DNA of 64,000 nt from Pedobacter psychrodurus (GTDB lineage: Bacteria; Bacteroidota; Bacteroidia; Sphingobacteriales; Sphingobacteriaceae): contig NZ_SJSO01000008.1 in NCBI RefSeq assembly GCF_004331735.1, forward strand, positions 124,001 to 188,000, in the 5' to 3' direction. Shown in pieces: positions 35,902 through 46,017 of this stretch (positions are counted from its first letter, which is position 1; each line of letters starts with the position of its first letter). Under the pieces are notes generated by a model. It was not told the DNA's origin, did no database searches, and worked only from the letters and a program-made list of their open reading frames with translations. The translations under genes were made by a program, and so were the position numbers.

Positions 35902-35959
35902 TGTCATGTTGAGCTTGTCGAAACACCACAAATAAGTCCTTCGACAGGCTCAGGATGAC
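35902..35959. repeat. Palindromic repeat GTCATGTTGAGCTTGTCGAA
   Basis: Left arm GTCATGTTGAGCTTGTCGAA (35902-35921) and right arm TTCGACAGGCTCAGGATGAC (35940-35959) pair with few mismatches around an 18-base loop. A second full copy is at 37092-37146. Members are common between genes in many bacteria. Confidence 0.85.
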
Positions 35960-35989
35960 AACCGGGCAAAATTGACTAATGACTTTTGA

Positions 35990-37066
35990 CTAAACCGCTG
36001 GTTCCTGCTGACTCAAACAATGAAAACTTCCCAAGCCCCAGATAATATCTACTGAATTGATACCGATCACCTTCCTATCGGGAAAACAGCCTTGAATAAT
36101 CTCTAATGCTTTTTCATCGTTCACATCATCAAAAACCGGAACAATTACGGCCGCATTAGCAATGTAAAAGTTGGCATAGGATGCAGGTAAACGGGTATCC
36201 TCGTAAATCACTGGTGATGGCATAGGCAGTTCAACAATGTTCAATGATCTGCCATCTTTTAGTTTAAGTGTTTTTAAAGTCTCCAGATTCTCTTGTAACA
36301 GGAGATAGTTTTCATCCAGCGGATTACTTTCTACAACAGTTAAAACCGTATCCTCGTTTACAAAACGCGTGATATCATCAATGTGGCCATCAGTGTCATC
36401 ACCAACAATTCCATCGCCTAGCCATAACACTTGTTCCTGTCCGTAATATTCAAGCAAATATTGTTCTATCTGTTCTTTGGTTAAATGTGGATTACGATTT
36501 TCGTTCAACAAACAAGCAGTGGTGGTTAAAACCGTTCCAGCGCCATTAAATTCTACCGAACCACCTTCCATCACAATATCAGGCGTAAATAAGGGGAGTT
36601 TAAAATGATTGGCAATTTTTGTTGGCACCACATCATCCAAATCAAAGGGAGGGTATTTACCGCCCCAGGCATTATAGCCCCAATCAACCACTGCCTTTTC
36701 ATTTCCTTTTAGCACAAATGCAGGTCCGTGGTCGCGGCACCAGGCATCGTTGGTTTCATTGAAATAAAATTCAATCTGGCTTAAATCCGCATCTACTTTC
36801 GTTAATTCAGAAATAGCAAAAGCTTTCATTTCTTCATCTTTAACATTGATGCGTACTTTCTCGCCTTCCGCAACAGCTTTGATAAACTTGCAGTAGGGTT
36901 CGTAAATGGTTTCGATTTTACCAGGCCAGCTTTCTTCTTTATGTGGCCAGCTTAACCATGTTGCTTCATGTTTTGCCCATTCGGCAGGAAAAGCATAACC
37001 TTGTTGTTTCGGTGAATAATCGAATTGATTAATATTTAAATCTTTTCTTGGAGGAAATTGTGACAT
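35990..37066 (-). CDS. aguA: Agmatine deiminase
   Basis: 358 residues of the peptidyl-arginine deiminase fold. EWAKHEATWLSWPHKEESWP, DAWCRDHGPAFV, DIVMEGGSVEFNG and GDDTDGHIDDITRF give the substrate and catalytic acids; the nucleophile Cys is at the end in GSFHCLSQQEP. It turns agmatine into N-carbamoylputrescine and ammonia. The next enzyme of the route, AguB, is encoded 125 bases upstream on the same strand, so the two make putrescine from agmatine. Confidence 0.95.
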   Translation of the reverse strand: MSQFPPRKDLNINQFDYSPKQQGYAFPAEWAKHEATWLSWPHKEESWPGKIETIYEPYCKFIKAVAEGEKVRINVKDEEMKAFAISELTKVDADLSQIEFYFNETNDAWCRDHGPAFVLKGNEKAVVDWGYNAWGGKYPPFDLDDVVPTKIANHFKLPLFTPDIVMEGGSVEFNGAGTVLTTTACLLNENRNPHLTKEQIEQYLLEYYGQEQVLWLGDGIVGDDTDGHIDDITRFVNEDTVLTVVESNPLDENYLLLQENLETLKTLKLKDGRSLNIVELPMPSPVIYEDTRLPASYANFYIANAAVIVPVFDDVNDEKALEIIQGCFPDRKVIGINSVDIIWGLGSFHCLSQQEPAV

Positions 37067-37091
37067 TCGTTTAAGTCTTATAATTTAAAGG

Positions 37092-37146
37092 TGTCACATT
37101 GAGCTTGTCGAAATGTTTTAGTCCTTCGACATGCTCAGGATGACAC
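37092..37146. repeat. Palindromic repeat between aguB and aguA
   Basis: GTCACATTGAGCTTGTCGAA (37093-37112) and TTCGACATGCTCAGGATGAC (37125-37144) pair with a 12-base loop. Second full copy of the family at 35902. It lies in the aguB-aguA spacer and could attenuate aguA. Confidence 0.85.
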
Positions 37147-37191
37147 CTGTATTTACTTTTCGCTTTAAGCTTTGGTCTTTAATCTTTCAGC

Positions 37192-38067
37192 TTAGTCCCC
37201 GTCAATATATCTTTTAGTAATCGGCTGGTAAGAATCAATTCTTCTATCCCTTAAGAAAGGCCAATGTTTGCGGAAGAAATCAGATTCAGACAGATCCAGT
37301 TCAACTACTTCAGTTTCTTCTAAATCATGTGAAGCTAAATAAAGTAGTTTGCCTTGTCCGTTTGTAGCGAAACTTCCGCCCCAGAATTTCATAGCGCCAT
37401 CTTGTTCAAAACCTACACGATTTACACTTACTACAGGAACACCGTTTGCGACTGCATGTGAACGTTGGATGGTCTGCCAAGCATTGTATTGATCTTGATT
37501 GGTTTCTTCATCCTGATCGGTAGCCCAGCCAATTGCAGTTGGATAAAACATGATATCTGCCCCCATTAACGCTGTAATACGCGAAGCTTCAGGATACCAT
37601 TGATCCCAACAGATCAGGATACCGATTTTAGCAAACTTGGTTTCAAAAACCTTATAACCCAAATCGCCCGGTGTGAAGTAAAATTTTTCATAGAAAGCTG
37701 GATCATCAGGAATATGCATTTTGCGGTATTTACCTAAATATGAACCATCAGCATCTAAAACAGCCGTTGTATTGTGGTATAAACCTTCAGCGCGTTTCTC
37801 AAACAATGAAGCAATAATTACCACGCCCAATTCTTTGGCCACCACTTGTAAAGCATCAGTAGATGGTCCTGGAATAGCCTCAGCTAAATCGAAATTGTCG
37901 TAGTCTTCAACATCGCAGAAATACAGCGAAGTAAAAAGCTCTTGTAAACACACAATCTGCGCACCTTTTGCAGCTGCTTCTCTTACTTTCGCAATCGCTT
38001 TATCTAAATTTTCCTGCTTATCTTTAGTACAACTCATTTGCACTAAGCCAACTTTTACTTTCTTCAT
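37192..38067 (-). CDS. aguB: N-carbamoylputrescine amidase
   Basis: 291 residues, nitrilase superfamily. Catalytic triad: Glu43 in CLQELF, Lys in YRKMHIPDDP and Cys in ILICWDQWYPE. LFTSLYFCDVEDYDNFDLAE and NQDQYNAWQTIQRSHA are specific to carbamoylputrescine amidases. It hydrolyses N-carbamoylputrescine to putrescine, CO2 and ammonia, completing the agmatine route with AguA. It is the upstream gene of the pair. Confidence 0.96.
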   Translation of the reverse strand: MKKVKVGLVQMSCTKDKQENLDKAIAKVREAAAKGAQIVCLQELFTSLYFCDVEDYDNFDLAEAIPGPSTDALQVVAKELGVVIIASLFEKRAEGLYHNTTAVLDADGSYLGKYRKMHIPDDPAFYEKFYFTPGDLGYKVFETKFAKIGILICWDQWYPEASRITALMGADIMFYPTAIGWATDQDEETNQDQYNAWQTIQRSHAVANGVPVVSVNRVGFEQDGAMKFWGGSFATNGQGKLLYLASHDLEETEVVELDLSESDFFRKHWPFLRDRRIDSYQPITKRYIDGD

Positions 38068-38391
38068 GTTTTTTGAAATGAGAGAATGATTAAATGATTA
38101 AATGATTGAATGCTTAACGTGTAGCCTTTCACTCATTCAAAACTCAGTCATTCAAAATTAGGCTGCAAAGTTACTATTTTGTTTAAAAGTAGAACTGCAT
38201 AATTATGTAATTGTTTTTAGAAAAGTGTATGTAGATAAGGAGTTTTAGAATGTGAGCGATTGATAGTGCAATAAATGAAACCTATAAACATAATGAACCT
38301 AAAATCACTTATACTACCAAGCACATAAATTGATTGATCACTAATATTATAATGATAATTTTTGTATCATTATAAAAAAATTAACCTCAAA
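38068..38391. promoter_or_regulatory. 324-bp divergent region with operator-like palindrome (38347-38375)
   Basis: Next to aguB are ATGATTAAATGATTGAATG words and their complements (38087-38155). Further right, TTATAATGATA (38347-38357) and TATCATTATAA (38365-38375) form a perfect 11-bp inverted repeat with spacer ATTTTTG, which overlaps a near TAnnTTTG box (AATTTTTG). It ends 16 bases before the DUF4328 gene. An operator or leader hairpin is plausible. Confidence 0.5.
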
Positions 38392-39093
38392 ATGAATCTC
38401 ATCAGACCCAACGAAAAAAGGGCAAAAATTGCCATTATAATGATTTGGATTGTTCTAACATTAGAAATTATCTCATTTTTTTCGAGTTATCTCCAATATG
38501 ATCTTTTAAAAACCGTTTCGTCTGGAAGTAGCATTTCAAATAGCGAAATTAATGCTAACGATATAAGAGAGCGCATTATTGCGATATTATATTTTGGTGT
38601 ATACCTAACCTCCTGTATCACTTTTATCAGATGGTTTAGAAGGGCGTACTTTAATCTTCAGCTAAAAACGGATTATCTTTCCAGTTCTGATAATTGGGCT
38701 GCACTAAGTTGGTTTATACCTTTTATCTGTCTATACAAACCGTATCAGATAATGAAAGAAATGTATACAAAAACCAATGAAATCTTATTTGAAGAAACAA
38801 ACCAGACAAAAGCGATTACAACTTCATATTTAGGCTGGTGGTGGGGCCTATGGATTATCAGTAATATTATTGGCCAAGTCGTTTTCCGTACAACATTGAA
38901 TAGCGACAATATCGATTCGCTAACAAATGGAACTATTGCCAGCATGGTAGGAAATCTTATTGGCTTACCCCTCTCGTTAATTACCGTAAAAGTGATTAAA
39001 GATTATTCAGATATTGAAAATTTGTTGATAGAGGTAAAAGGTGACAAAATTATAATATCAACTGAAAATACTTACTTAAATCCTGAATTTTAG
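38392..39093 (+). CDS. DUF4328 membrane protein
   Basis: 233 residues from ATG 38392; the frame opens 30 bases upstream at a TTG inside the palindrome, which is rejected. About five membrane segments (IAIIMIWIVLTLEIISFF first). FIRWFRRAYFNLQ, SWFIPFICLYKPYQIMKEMY and LGWWWGLWIISNIIG are the DUF4328 signature. Function unknown; the family is widespread in Bacteroidota and Actinobacteria. Confidence 0.88.
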   Translation: MNLIRPNEKRAKIAIIMIWIVLTLEIISFFSSYLQYDLLKTVSSGSSISNSEINANDIRERIIAILYFGVYLTSCITFIRWFRRAYFNLQLKTDYLSSSDNWAALSWFIPFICLYKPYQIMKEMYTKTNEILFEETNQTKAITTSYLGWWWGLWIISNIIGQVVFRTTLNSDNIDSLTNGTIASMVGNLIGLPLSLITVKVIKDYSDIENLLIEVKGDKIIISTENTYLNPEF

Positions 39094-39131
39094 AAATATG
39101 GCCTCTTGACAAAATCAAGAAGCCATATTTT
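39094..39131. terminator. Bidirectional terminator between DUF4328 and flotillin genes
   Basis: ATATGGCCTCTTGA pairs with TCAAGAAGCCATAT around CAAAA (one bulge), with A residues on the left and T residues on the right. Serves both convergent genes. Confidence 0.85.
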
Positions 39132-39143
39132 GATTAAAACCAA

Positions 39144-41111
39144 TTATGGATTAATATTATCCTTTTTAGGCTTTGTTTTTGTTTCTACAATTTCTGCAAC
39201 CGCTACCACTTCTTTACGTGCTTGAGGATCCATTAATTCCATCAGTTTCAGTCCCAATAGGCCATCCATTGCCGAACCACCATGATTCCCACCATTGCCA
39301 CCAATTAATACATCAGGAATTAGTTTCACATTACCTTTTGATAACTCTTCGGTAATTTTGTAACGGGTAAAGTTTTCGCCTCCCAAAGCTTTCACAGCAA
39401 GTTCGTAAGCTTCGGCGGTTGATTTACCTACGGCTAAGATTTTACCTGCTTCGGCACTACCTGTTAACGAAATCTGCTCAGCCTCTGCCGAAGCCCTTAA
39501 CTTAATGGCTTCCGAATCGGCCTGTGCCCTTGCTTTGGTGGCTTCTGCTTCGGCATGTGCCCTCATTTTAGTGGCCTCAGCTTCTGCACCCACAGCTAGT
39601 TTTACACCAGCGGCATCACCTTCAGATTTTTTAACGGTTGCACTTGCGGTACGTTCGGCTATCTCTACACTTTGTTGTGCTTTCACAATATCTTTCTGCA
39701 TATCGGCAATCGCAGTTTCTTTCTCCATCCCCTGGCGCGTTTCCTGTGCCTGTTTCTGGGTTTCGTAAGTAACCTTCTGCTCTTCTGCAATTTTACGGTC
39801 GGTTAAGGTTTTCATTAACGATTCTGGCGGAACAATGTCACCGATCAACGTATCAACCGCATTTACGTTATATTCGTCAAGCACCTTGCGGATATGCTCT
39901 TTTGCCGATTCCTGACGCTCTTTACGTGTACTTAAAAAAGCAATTACATCACTTCCTTGTGCCGAGTTACGGAAATAGTTACCAATTGTAGGCTCTAAAA
40001 CCTGCGAAACCAGGTTAACCATGTTACCAAAACGTGCAATTACTTTAGGGGCTTCTGTAGTTGGTACATGGATAATCTGCGCCACATCCAAATTGAAGGG
40101 GAAACCATCTTTTGAACGTACTGTAATGGTCGACAGGTTTTTATCCAAATTGTGCGCTTCGCTACGTGCCGATGCCCAGTTTAACACCAGATTAGTTGTT
40201 GGCACCAATTCTACCTTCATAATGTATTTGTTAATCGGATATTTACCCGGGCCAAGCGGTTCGAGCCAAACACCTTTAGAACCTTTACCAACGATATTAC
40301 CGTGTTTAAAATCGGCACCAGTTAAGTCATTTCCATCTGTACCAATAAACGAGATCACAACGCCTACATAACCGATTGCGATTTCAGTCATCGGGATTTC
40401 CTCTAATTGAATTGCCCATGGGTTAAGGTTGTAAGATCCTGCTAAAATTACCTGAGGTTGTAAACCACGATTACCACCTTGTTTGATAAAGGCATCGAAA
40501 TCCTGAAAATTGTTGTGTCCATCAACCAGTTTACCAGCAATCTGGTTGGCCTCAATCGGCAGACCATCTAACGTGGTTACAATACCCACCATACTTTCCT
40601 GGATCCTGATCATATCGGTAACGGAAACCTGAAACAACATCGTATTGATACGATAAGAACCCGAAGTGATATAAGAGGTTTGCCGGCCTCGCTGACCGCC
40701 GTTATCAAGAAACTTCACCGCATCCTGAAAATTATCAGATTCTACCCGCTGTCCGAGGATATTTCCCGTCGGGATTTCCGAACCATCTTTAGCCATAATG
40801 AGCCCAATTTTACCTTCAGGAATGATGGTAAATTGTTCCATGGTTACGCTGTACTGCCAGAACCACATTCCGAAATACAATCCCGGCGCCAGTGTTTTTC
40901 CCTGGAAACCAGCTTCGCCTTTAACGGCGATAATGCGGCCATCGGGCAGCTCTCGGTCGGAACCGAAGAGCACAAATTTTTTGGTAATCAATCCGATCCT
41001 ATCTTCGGGAACAATAACCATCCCGAATAAGAAACGTAAAATATATTTGTATAAAACTACGCACAACAGTGCCACTAAAACCCACCAATAGTTAGAAATG
41101 AGCGATTCCAT
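39144..41111 (-). CDS. Flotillin-like SPFH-domain protein
   Basis: 655 residues. One N-terminal membrane span (residues about 8-30), an SPFH/Band 7 region through about residue 400 (EDRIGLITKKFVLFG and later ITVRSKDGFPFNLDVAQIIH), then a long Ala/Glu coiled coil with repeated AEAEATKARAQADSEAIKLR, and a Gly-rich turn GGNGGNHGG near the end. It resembles YqiK-type flotillins that form membrane microdomain scaffolds. The Ala/Glu repeats create long antisense ORFs that are not genes. It is single, with no NfeD partner next to it. Confidence 0.9.
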   Translation of the reverse strand: MESLISNYWWVLVALLCVVLYKYILRFLFGMVIVPEDRIGLITKKFVLFGSDRELPDGRIIAVKGEAGFQGKTLAPGLYFGMWFWQYSVTMEQFTIIPEGKIGLIMAKDGSEIPTGNILGQRVESDNFQDAVKFLDNGGQRGRQTSYITSGSYRINTMLFQVSVTDMIRIQESMVGIVTTLDGLPIEANQIAGKLVDGHNNFQDFDAFIKQGGNRGLQPQVILAGSYNLNPWAIQLEEIPMTEIAIGYVGVVISFIGTDGNDLTGADFKHGNIVGKGSKGVWLEPLGPGKYPINKYIMKVELVPTTNLVLNWASARSEAHNLDKNLSTITVRSKDGFPFNLDVAQIIHVPTTEAPKVIARFGNMVNLVSQVLEPTIGNYFRNSAQGSDVIAFLSTRKERQESAKEHIRKVLDEYNVNAVDTLIGDIVPPESLMKTLTDRKIAEEQKVTYETQKQAQETRQGMEKETAIADMQKDIVKAQQSVEIAERTASATVKKSEGDAAGVKLAVGAEAEATKMRAHAEAEATKARAQADSEAIKLRASAEAEQISLTGSAEAGKILAVGKSTAEAYELAVKALGGENFTRYKITEELSKGNVKLIPDVLIGGNGGNHGGSAMDGLLGLKLMELMDPQARKEVVAVAEIVETKTKPKKDNINP

Positions 41112-41527
41112 AATTTATATTATTTTCTGTTTTTTTTACCCTAATAAACCATTTATTAAGCATGATATTGATAGCAAACGATGTGCTTTGTTACCATTTT
41201 CAACACTTATTTTTAAACTATTTTTTATTGATTTTAAGCCCTTAAAGATGGCTCAAGATTGATTTTAACCGAAATACCAAGTACAGATGACATTTTTGCA
41301 AATAGCCAAACTGAACGCTTATAAAGCACAAAAACTAACCTTTTAGGTTTTAGCGAATAGCTCCGGAAATTTTAAATGTATAATTAACAATTAATAAGGA
41401 AAAAGCTGTCCTTTTTTAGACCTATACAATTGACCAAATTGGAGTACAGTATTTCATCAAAATTTGGAACCAAATAGAGGTGAGCAGAAATAAAGAATTT
41501 TCAGAAAAGAGCAGGACCCAGGTTAAC
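41112..41527. other. Gene-free region upstream of the flotillin gene
   Basis: AT-rich. It should hold the flotillin promoter on the minus strand, but no exact TAnnTTTG box was found. AAAACTAACC (41330-41339) and AGGTTTTAG (41345-41353) form a small hairpin. Nothing else seen. Confidence 0.4.
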
Positions 41528-41622
41528 TAAACCCGATTGTACGAATGCCGATTCCTTCCAATCGGCAGAAGGAAAAGCGGGACAGGAACCGCCCCAAAAG
41601 CATGGAACCTTGCTTTTCAAAT
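41528..41622. repeat. Structured element copy 3 of 3
   Basis: AAACCCGATTG at the left, a hairpin GCCGATTCCTTCCAATCGGC (41547-41566), AAGCGGGACAGGAACCGC and CTTGCTTTTCAAATT at the right. Shares the end words with the copies at 5513 and 28671 but has a different centre. Short ORFs through it look random. Confidence 0.6.
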
Positions 41623-41657
41623 TATTTTAACCACAAAAACACGGAGATCACAAAGTT

Positions 41658-41879
41658 TTATGCGCCTATTTCTACACGATATTCCTGTTGCAGTTCGAAT
41701 AAGCACTTGGCACACAGGCAGCCATCGTATAGCTCTGAGATATACTGTACCTCGTTAATACTTAACTGCACTACGCTGCACTGACATTTGGTATAAGAGT
41801 TTGCTTTGCATTCAATAGCACCATTACATCGCTCGCAAGGAATGATTTCGTGTTTGGCGCTATGGATGTGTGAAGACAT
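41658..41879 (-). CDS. Cysteine-rich CWC family protein
   Basis: 73 residues from ATG 41879 (MSSHIHSAKHEIIPCERCNG). A longer frame to 41924 runs through the terminator hairpin and is rejected. Cysteines are paired as CERCNGAIEC, KCQCS and GCLCAKC, which fits the cysteine-rich CWC family, a likely zinc-binding fold. It is cytoplasmic and of unknown function. It lies downstream of nrdA behind a terminator. Confidence 0.82.
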   Translation of the reverse strand: MSSHIHSAKHEIIPCERCNGAIECKANSYTKCQCSVVQLSINEVQYISELYDGCLCAKCLFELQQEYRVEIGA

Positions 41880-41902
41880 ATACAAAAGTATAAACAAAAA
41901 AT

Positions 41903-41930
41903 AAGGTTTTGAGCGTTTGCCCAAAACCTT
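41903..41930 (-). terminator. Intrinsic terminator downstream of nrdA
   Basis: AAGGTTTTG (41903-41911) and CAAAACCTT (41922-41930) form a perfect 9-bp stem; on the minus strand ATTTTTTG follows. It separates nrdA from the CWC gene. Confidence 0.8.
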
Positions 41931-41946
41931 ACGATATTATTAGATT

Positions 41947-42045
41947 CGTCATCCTGAACTTGTTTCAGGATCTTATTTGATAGATGCTGAAATAAATTCA
42001 GCATGACGGCCACTCTTAAAAGTCCCCTTTAGGGGATTTAGGAGT
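41947..42045. repeat. Two palindromic repeats between nrdA and its terminator
   Basis: CGTCATCCTGA (41947-41957) with TCAGCATGACG (41998-42008) is a relative of the 5297-5374 repeat. AGTCCCCTTTAGGGGATTTA (42021-42040) belongs to the CCCCTTTAGGGG type also found after eno. Both lie in the nrdA 3' region. Confidence 0.75.
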
Positions 42046-44430
42046 TTATCCAGAGCAGCTAATGCATCCTTCTTCCATTGAACAAACTGGTCCGTCAACG
42101 ATTTCTTCTGCAACCTGATCTTGTGTCATCTCAGCAGGAATAACCGCTTCGATGGCTTTACCACCCTGGTTTTCTACTGTAAATTTAACCGCCTGAGAAG
42201 CTGCCTGAGTACGTAAGTAGTACATACCCGTTTTCAAACCTTTCTCCCATGCGTAGAAGTGCATTGAAGTTAATTTTGAAGTATTTGGTGCATTGATAAA
42301 CAAGTTTAATGATTGCGATTGGCAGATATAAGCACCGCGATCGGCAGCCATATCGATGATGTTACGCATCTTGATCTCCCAAACCGTTTTGTACAATTCT
42401 TTGATGTAATCTGGAATCGAATCAATTGCCTGAACTGAACCGTTAGCCAATATGATCTGGTTTTTCATATCGTTGTTCCACAATCCTAATGCTACTAAAT
42501 CTTTCAATAAGTGTTTGTTTACCACTACAAACTCCCCGCTTAATACACGACGGGTGTAAATGTTAGAAGTATATGGTTCGAAACATTCATTGTTACCTAA
42601 AATTTGAGAAGTAGAAGCAGTTGGCATTGGTGCAACCAATAATGAGTTGTACACACCATCTTTAACTACTTTTTTGCGCAATGCATTCCAATCCCAACGG
42701 CCACTATCTGGTGTAACATTCCATAAATCGAACTGGAATTTTCCTTTTGATAATGGAGAACCTTTAAAAGTTTGGTAAGGACCATTTTTCACAGCCAAAT
42801 CGTGCGAAGCAGTCATTGAAGCGAAATAAATCGTTTCGAAAATATCTTTATTTAAACGTTTAGCCTCATCACTTTCGAAAGGTAAACGCAATAAGATAAA
42901 GGCATCAGCCAAACCTTGTACACCTAAACCAACCGGACGGTGACGCATGTTTGAATTTTCGGCTTCTGGTACCGGGTAATAATTATGATCGATGATCTTG
43001 TTCAGGTTTAAAGTAGCCTGATAAGTTACATCATATAATTTTTGGTGATCGAAAGCACCATTGATTACGAAACGAGGCAATGCTAACGATGCTAAGTTAC
43101 AAACCGCAACTTCATCTTTAGAAGTATACTCAATAATTTCGGTACACAGGTTAGAACTCTTAATGGTACCTAAATTTTGTTGGTTAGATTTGCTGTTCGC
43201 AGCATCTTTAAATAACATGTATGGTGTACCAGTTTCAATTTGAGAATCTAAGATAGCAAACCAAAGTTCTTGTGCTTTAATGGTTTTACGGCCACGGCCT
43301 TCTGCTTCGTATTTAGTATACAAGACTTCGAACTCAGCACCGAAACAATCTGCTAAACCTGGTGCTTCGTGCGGACAGAATAATGTCCATTCGCCATTAT
43401 CTTTAACGCGTTGCATAAACAAATCGTTAATCCAAAGGGCATAGAACAAATCACGCGCACGCATTTCTTCTTTACCATGGTTTTTACGCAAGTCTAAGAA
43501 TTCGAAAACATCGGCATGCCAAGGCTCCAAATAAATCGCAAACGCTCCTTTACGTTTACCTCCGCCTTGATCTACGTAACGGGCAGTATCGTTAAATACA
43601 CGTAACATTGGAATAATACCATTACTTGTACCGTTTGTACCACCAATGTACGATCCTGTAGCACGGATGTTGTGGATACTTAACCCAATACCACCAGCAC
43701 TTTGCGAAATTTTAGCCGTTTGCTTTAAAGTATCATAAATACCTTCAATACTGTCATCTTGCATGGTTAACAAGAAACATGACGACATTTGAGGTTTTGG
43801 GGTAGCTGCATTGAACAATGTTGGTGTAGCATGTGTAAACCAACGCTCGCTCATTAAGTTATAGGTTTTGATTGCGCTATCGATATCTTCTTTGTGGATA
43901 CCAACAGAAACACGCATAAACAAATGCTGAGGGCGTTCTACAATCTGACCGTTAACTTTTAAAAGGTAAGATTTTTCTAAAGTTTTGAAACCGAAATAAT
44001 CGAAACCAAAATCGCGGTCGTAAATGATAGAACTATCTAAAATATCCTTGTTTTTTTCTATAATCTCATAAACATCATCAGCGATAAGCGGTGCTGCCTT
44101 CTGCGCTTTCGGGTCGAAATATTCGTACAACATTTTCATCGTACCCGAGAATGATTTAGTGGTGTTTTTATGCAGGTTGGAAACCGCAATACGCGATGCT
44201 AGCAAAGCATAATCAGGGTGCTTCGTTGTTAACGATGCAGCAGTTTCTGCAGCAAGATTATCCAACTCAGATGTGGTTACACCATCATATAAACCTTCAA
44301 TAACCTTTTTGGCAACATCAATTGGATCTACTAGATCTGAATTTAAACTATAGCACAACTTTTGAATACGAGCTGTGATTTTGTCAAATTGCACCGCTTC
44401 TTTGCGGCCATCTCTTTTTAGTACGAACAT
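42046..44430 (-). CDS. nrdA: Ribonucleoside-diphosphate reductase, class Ia alpha subunit
   Basis: 794 residues. An ATP-cone ([20 protein letters not shown]) sits at the N-terminus, giving dATP control. Active-site elements: [16 protein letters not shown], the thiyl Cys in SSNLCTEI, and [20 protein letters not shown] with the radical-path tyrosines expected later. The C-terminus ends [12 protein letters not shown], the redox cysteine tail. It reduces ribonucleotides for DNA synthesis with NrdB, encoded 160 bases upstream. The sequence is of the eukaryote-like subgroup usual in Bacteroidota. Confidence 0.98.
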   Translation of the reverse strand: MFVLKRDGRKEAVQFDKITARIQKLCYSLNSDLVDPIDVAKKVIEGLYDGVTTSELDNLAAETAASLTTKHPDYALLASRIAVSNLHKNTTKSFSGTMKMLYEYFDPKAQKAAPLIADDVYEIIEKNKDILDSSIIYDRDFGFDYFGFKTLEKSYLLKVNGQIVERPQHLFMRVSVGIHKEDIDSAIKTYNLMSERWFTHATPTLFNAATPKPQMSSCFLLTMQDDSIEGIYDTLKQTAKISQSAGGIGLSIHNIRATGSYIGGTNGTSNGIIPMLRVFNDTARYVDQGGGKRKGAFAIYLEPWHADVFEFLDLRKNHGKEEMRARDLFYALWINDLFMQRVKDNGEWTLFCPHEAPGLADCFGAEFEVLYTKYEAEGRGRKTIKAQELWFAILDSQIETGTPYMLFKDAANSKSNQQNLGTIKSSNLCTEIIEYTSKDEVAVCNLASLALPRFVINGAFDHQKLYDVTYQATLNLNKIIDHNYYPVPEAENSNMRHRPVGLGVQGLADAFILLRLPFESDEAKRLNKDIFETIYFASMTASHDLAVKNGPYQTFKGSPLSKGKFQFDLWNVTPDSGRWDWNALRKKVVKDGVYNSLLVAPMPTASTSQILGNNECFEPYTSNIYTRRVLSGEFVVVNKHLLKDLVALGLWNNDMKNQIILANGSVQAIDSIPDYIKELYKTVWEIKMRNIIDMAADRGAYICQSQSLNLFINAPNTSKLTSMHFYAWEKGLKTGMYYLRTQAASQAVKFTVENQGGKAIEAVIPAEMTQDQVAEEIVDGPVCSMEEGCISCSG

Positions 44431-44590
44431 ATTTTATGAGATTTAAGTTTTATTATTAAGTCGTGATTATCAAGCATCAAGACTTAATCATCACTTTTGT
44501 ATTTTTTGTTATTTTATTTGATTGGTATCAAGTAATGAGTATCGGGTATTGATATTTAAACCTTATGCCTTACACCCTCTACCTTTTACC

Positions 44591-45562
44591 CTAAAAGTCC
44601 TCGTCTAAAGAAAACGCCTGTTTGTTATTATCAGCAGAGGTTAATACACCGCTTTTTTGATAATCGCCAACACGTTTCTCGAAGAAATTGGTTTTACCCT
44701 GCAATGAAATCATTTCCATAAAATCGAATGGATTTGTGGCGTTGTAGATTTTTTTGTAACCCAGCTCTTGTAACCACCTGTCGGCTACAAACTCAATGTA
44801 TTGGCTCATTAACTTGGCATTCATACCAATTAAGGCAACAGGCAATGCTTCGGTAATAAACTCTTTTTCAATTTCTACAGCATCGCTGATAATGCCATGA
44901 ACTTGTTCTTCGCTCAATTTATTACTCAACATGCTATACAACAAACAAGCAAATTCACAGTGCGAACCTTCATCTCTCGAAATTAATTCGTTACTGAAAG
45001 TTAATCCTGGCATTAAGCCACGTTTCTTTAACCAGAAAATAGAGCAGAAACTTCCGCTAAAGAAAATACCTTCAACCGCAGCAAATGCCACTAAACGTTC
45101 GGCAAAGGTACCGTTGTCGATCCAGCGTAAAGCCCACTCCGCTTTTCTTTTTACTGCAGGAACAGTATCAATAGCGTGGAACAAACGGTCTTTTTCTTCG
45201 GGATCTTTAATATAAGTATCGATTAACAGGGCGTAGGTTTCGGCATGAATGTTTTCCATCATAATCTGGAAACCATAAAAACAACGTGCTTCTGGCAATT
45301 GAACCTCACTCATGAAATTTACTGCAAGGTTTTCGTTCACGATACCATCACTAGCAGAAAAGAAAGCAAGGATATGAGAAATGAAATGTCTTTCGCCATC
45401 ATTTAAATTATCCCAGTGTTTCTGGTCGTCAGAAAGATCAATCTCTTCTGCAGTCCAAAAACTAGCTTCGGTCTTTTTATACATTTCCCAAATTGCCGGA
45501 TACTTAATCGGCAAAAGCACAAATCTATCTTTGTTTTCTTGTAGTAGTAATTCCTGTTCCAT
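44591..45562 (-). CDS. nrdB: Ribonucleoside-diphosphate reductase, class Ia beta subunit
   Basis: 323 residues. Di-iron and radical residues are in place: D72 in [11 protein letters not shown]103 and H106 in [10 protein letters not shown] with the radical Tyr at Y110, Glu in [10 protein letters not shown], and [10 protein letters not shown]. The C-terminal FSLDEDF matches the tail of eukaryotic R2 (FTLDADF) that docks on R1. It supplies the tyrosyl radical to NrdA. It is upstream of nrdA; the 160-base spacer carries TTATGCCTTACACCCTCTAC type repeat words. Confidence 0.98.
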   Translation of the reverse strand: MEQELLLQENKDRFVLLPIKYPAIWEMYKKTEASFWTAEEIDLSDDQKHWDNLNDGERHFISHILAFFSASDGIVNENLAVNFMSEVQLPEARCFYGFQIMMENIHAETYALLIDTYIKDPEEKDRLFHAIDTVPAVKRKAEWALRWIDNGTFAERLVAFAAVEGIFFSGSFCSIFWLKKRGLMPGLTFSNELISRDEGSHCEFACLLYSMLSNKLSEEQVHGIISDAVEIEKEFITEALPVALIGMNAKLMSQYIEFVADRWLQELGYKKIYNATNPFDFMEMISLQGKTNFFEKRVGDYQKSGVLTSADNNKQAFSLDEDF

Positions 45563-46017
45563 ACGCTGATATTTTTAATTCTATTTTTTTAACAGAGCCG
45601 ACAAAGGCACGCATCCATCAATTTTATATGATGATTGTAATGTCTTTTATCAAAACGCTGTTGTGAAAGTGCTAACCCTATTGCCCGACAAACAACTGAA
45701 TTTTTAGTTAGGGAAATTTAAAATAGTAATCAGGATGATATACGTGTAAATTACTAAAAACTAAGCTTTTATATTTGTTTTCAAGCGCAAGAAGTTAAAG
45801 AACTTTGTTATAACAAATATATATACGGTGGCCCTTTTTTGTGAACCAAAGTTGTTAACACCTCACCCAATTGCTGGGGAAAAACGATCAGTCGAATATC
45901 ATTTTCAAGCGAAAAAAAAGCTAATCGTTTCTTTTCAAGGGTTTAGCAAACAAAAATGAGTGTTAATAACTTAAATTTGAGGGGTATAATAAGCCCTAAA
46001 TAGAGCTAAAAAGAGTG
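45563..46017. other. 455-bp region upstream of nrdB
   Basis: No ORF. It must hold the nrdB promoter on the minus strand. I looked for an NrdR-box-like pair (ACACnATATATnGTGT) and found none convincing. GTTATAACAAATATATATAC (45808-45827) and TGTTAACACCTCACCC (45851-45866) are the most structured words. Loose pairing of AAACGAT with ATCGTTT is possible at 45883 and 45924. Confidence 0.35.

Noticed and set aside
39505-39768. 87-aa antisense ORF inside the flotillin gene
   Set aside because: Product of the Ala/Glu coiled-coil codon pattern read backwards.
41537-41784. Two overlapping ORFs over the third structured element
   Set aside because: Lie in repeat DNA and overlap the CWC gene on the other strand; random composition.
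41880-41924. Upstream extension of the CWC protein
   Set aside because: Lies in the nrdA terminator hairpin; ATG at 41879 gives the normal family length.
45563-46017. NrdR boxes upstream of nrdB
   Set aside because: No pair of sites resembling the consensus was found.
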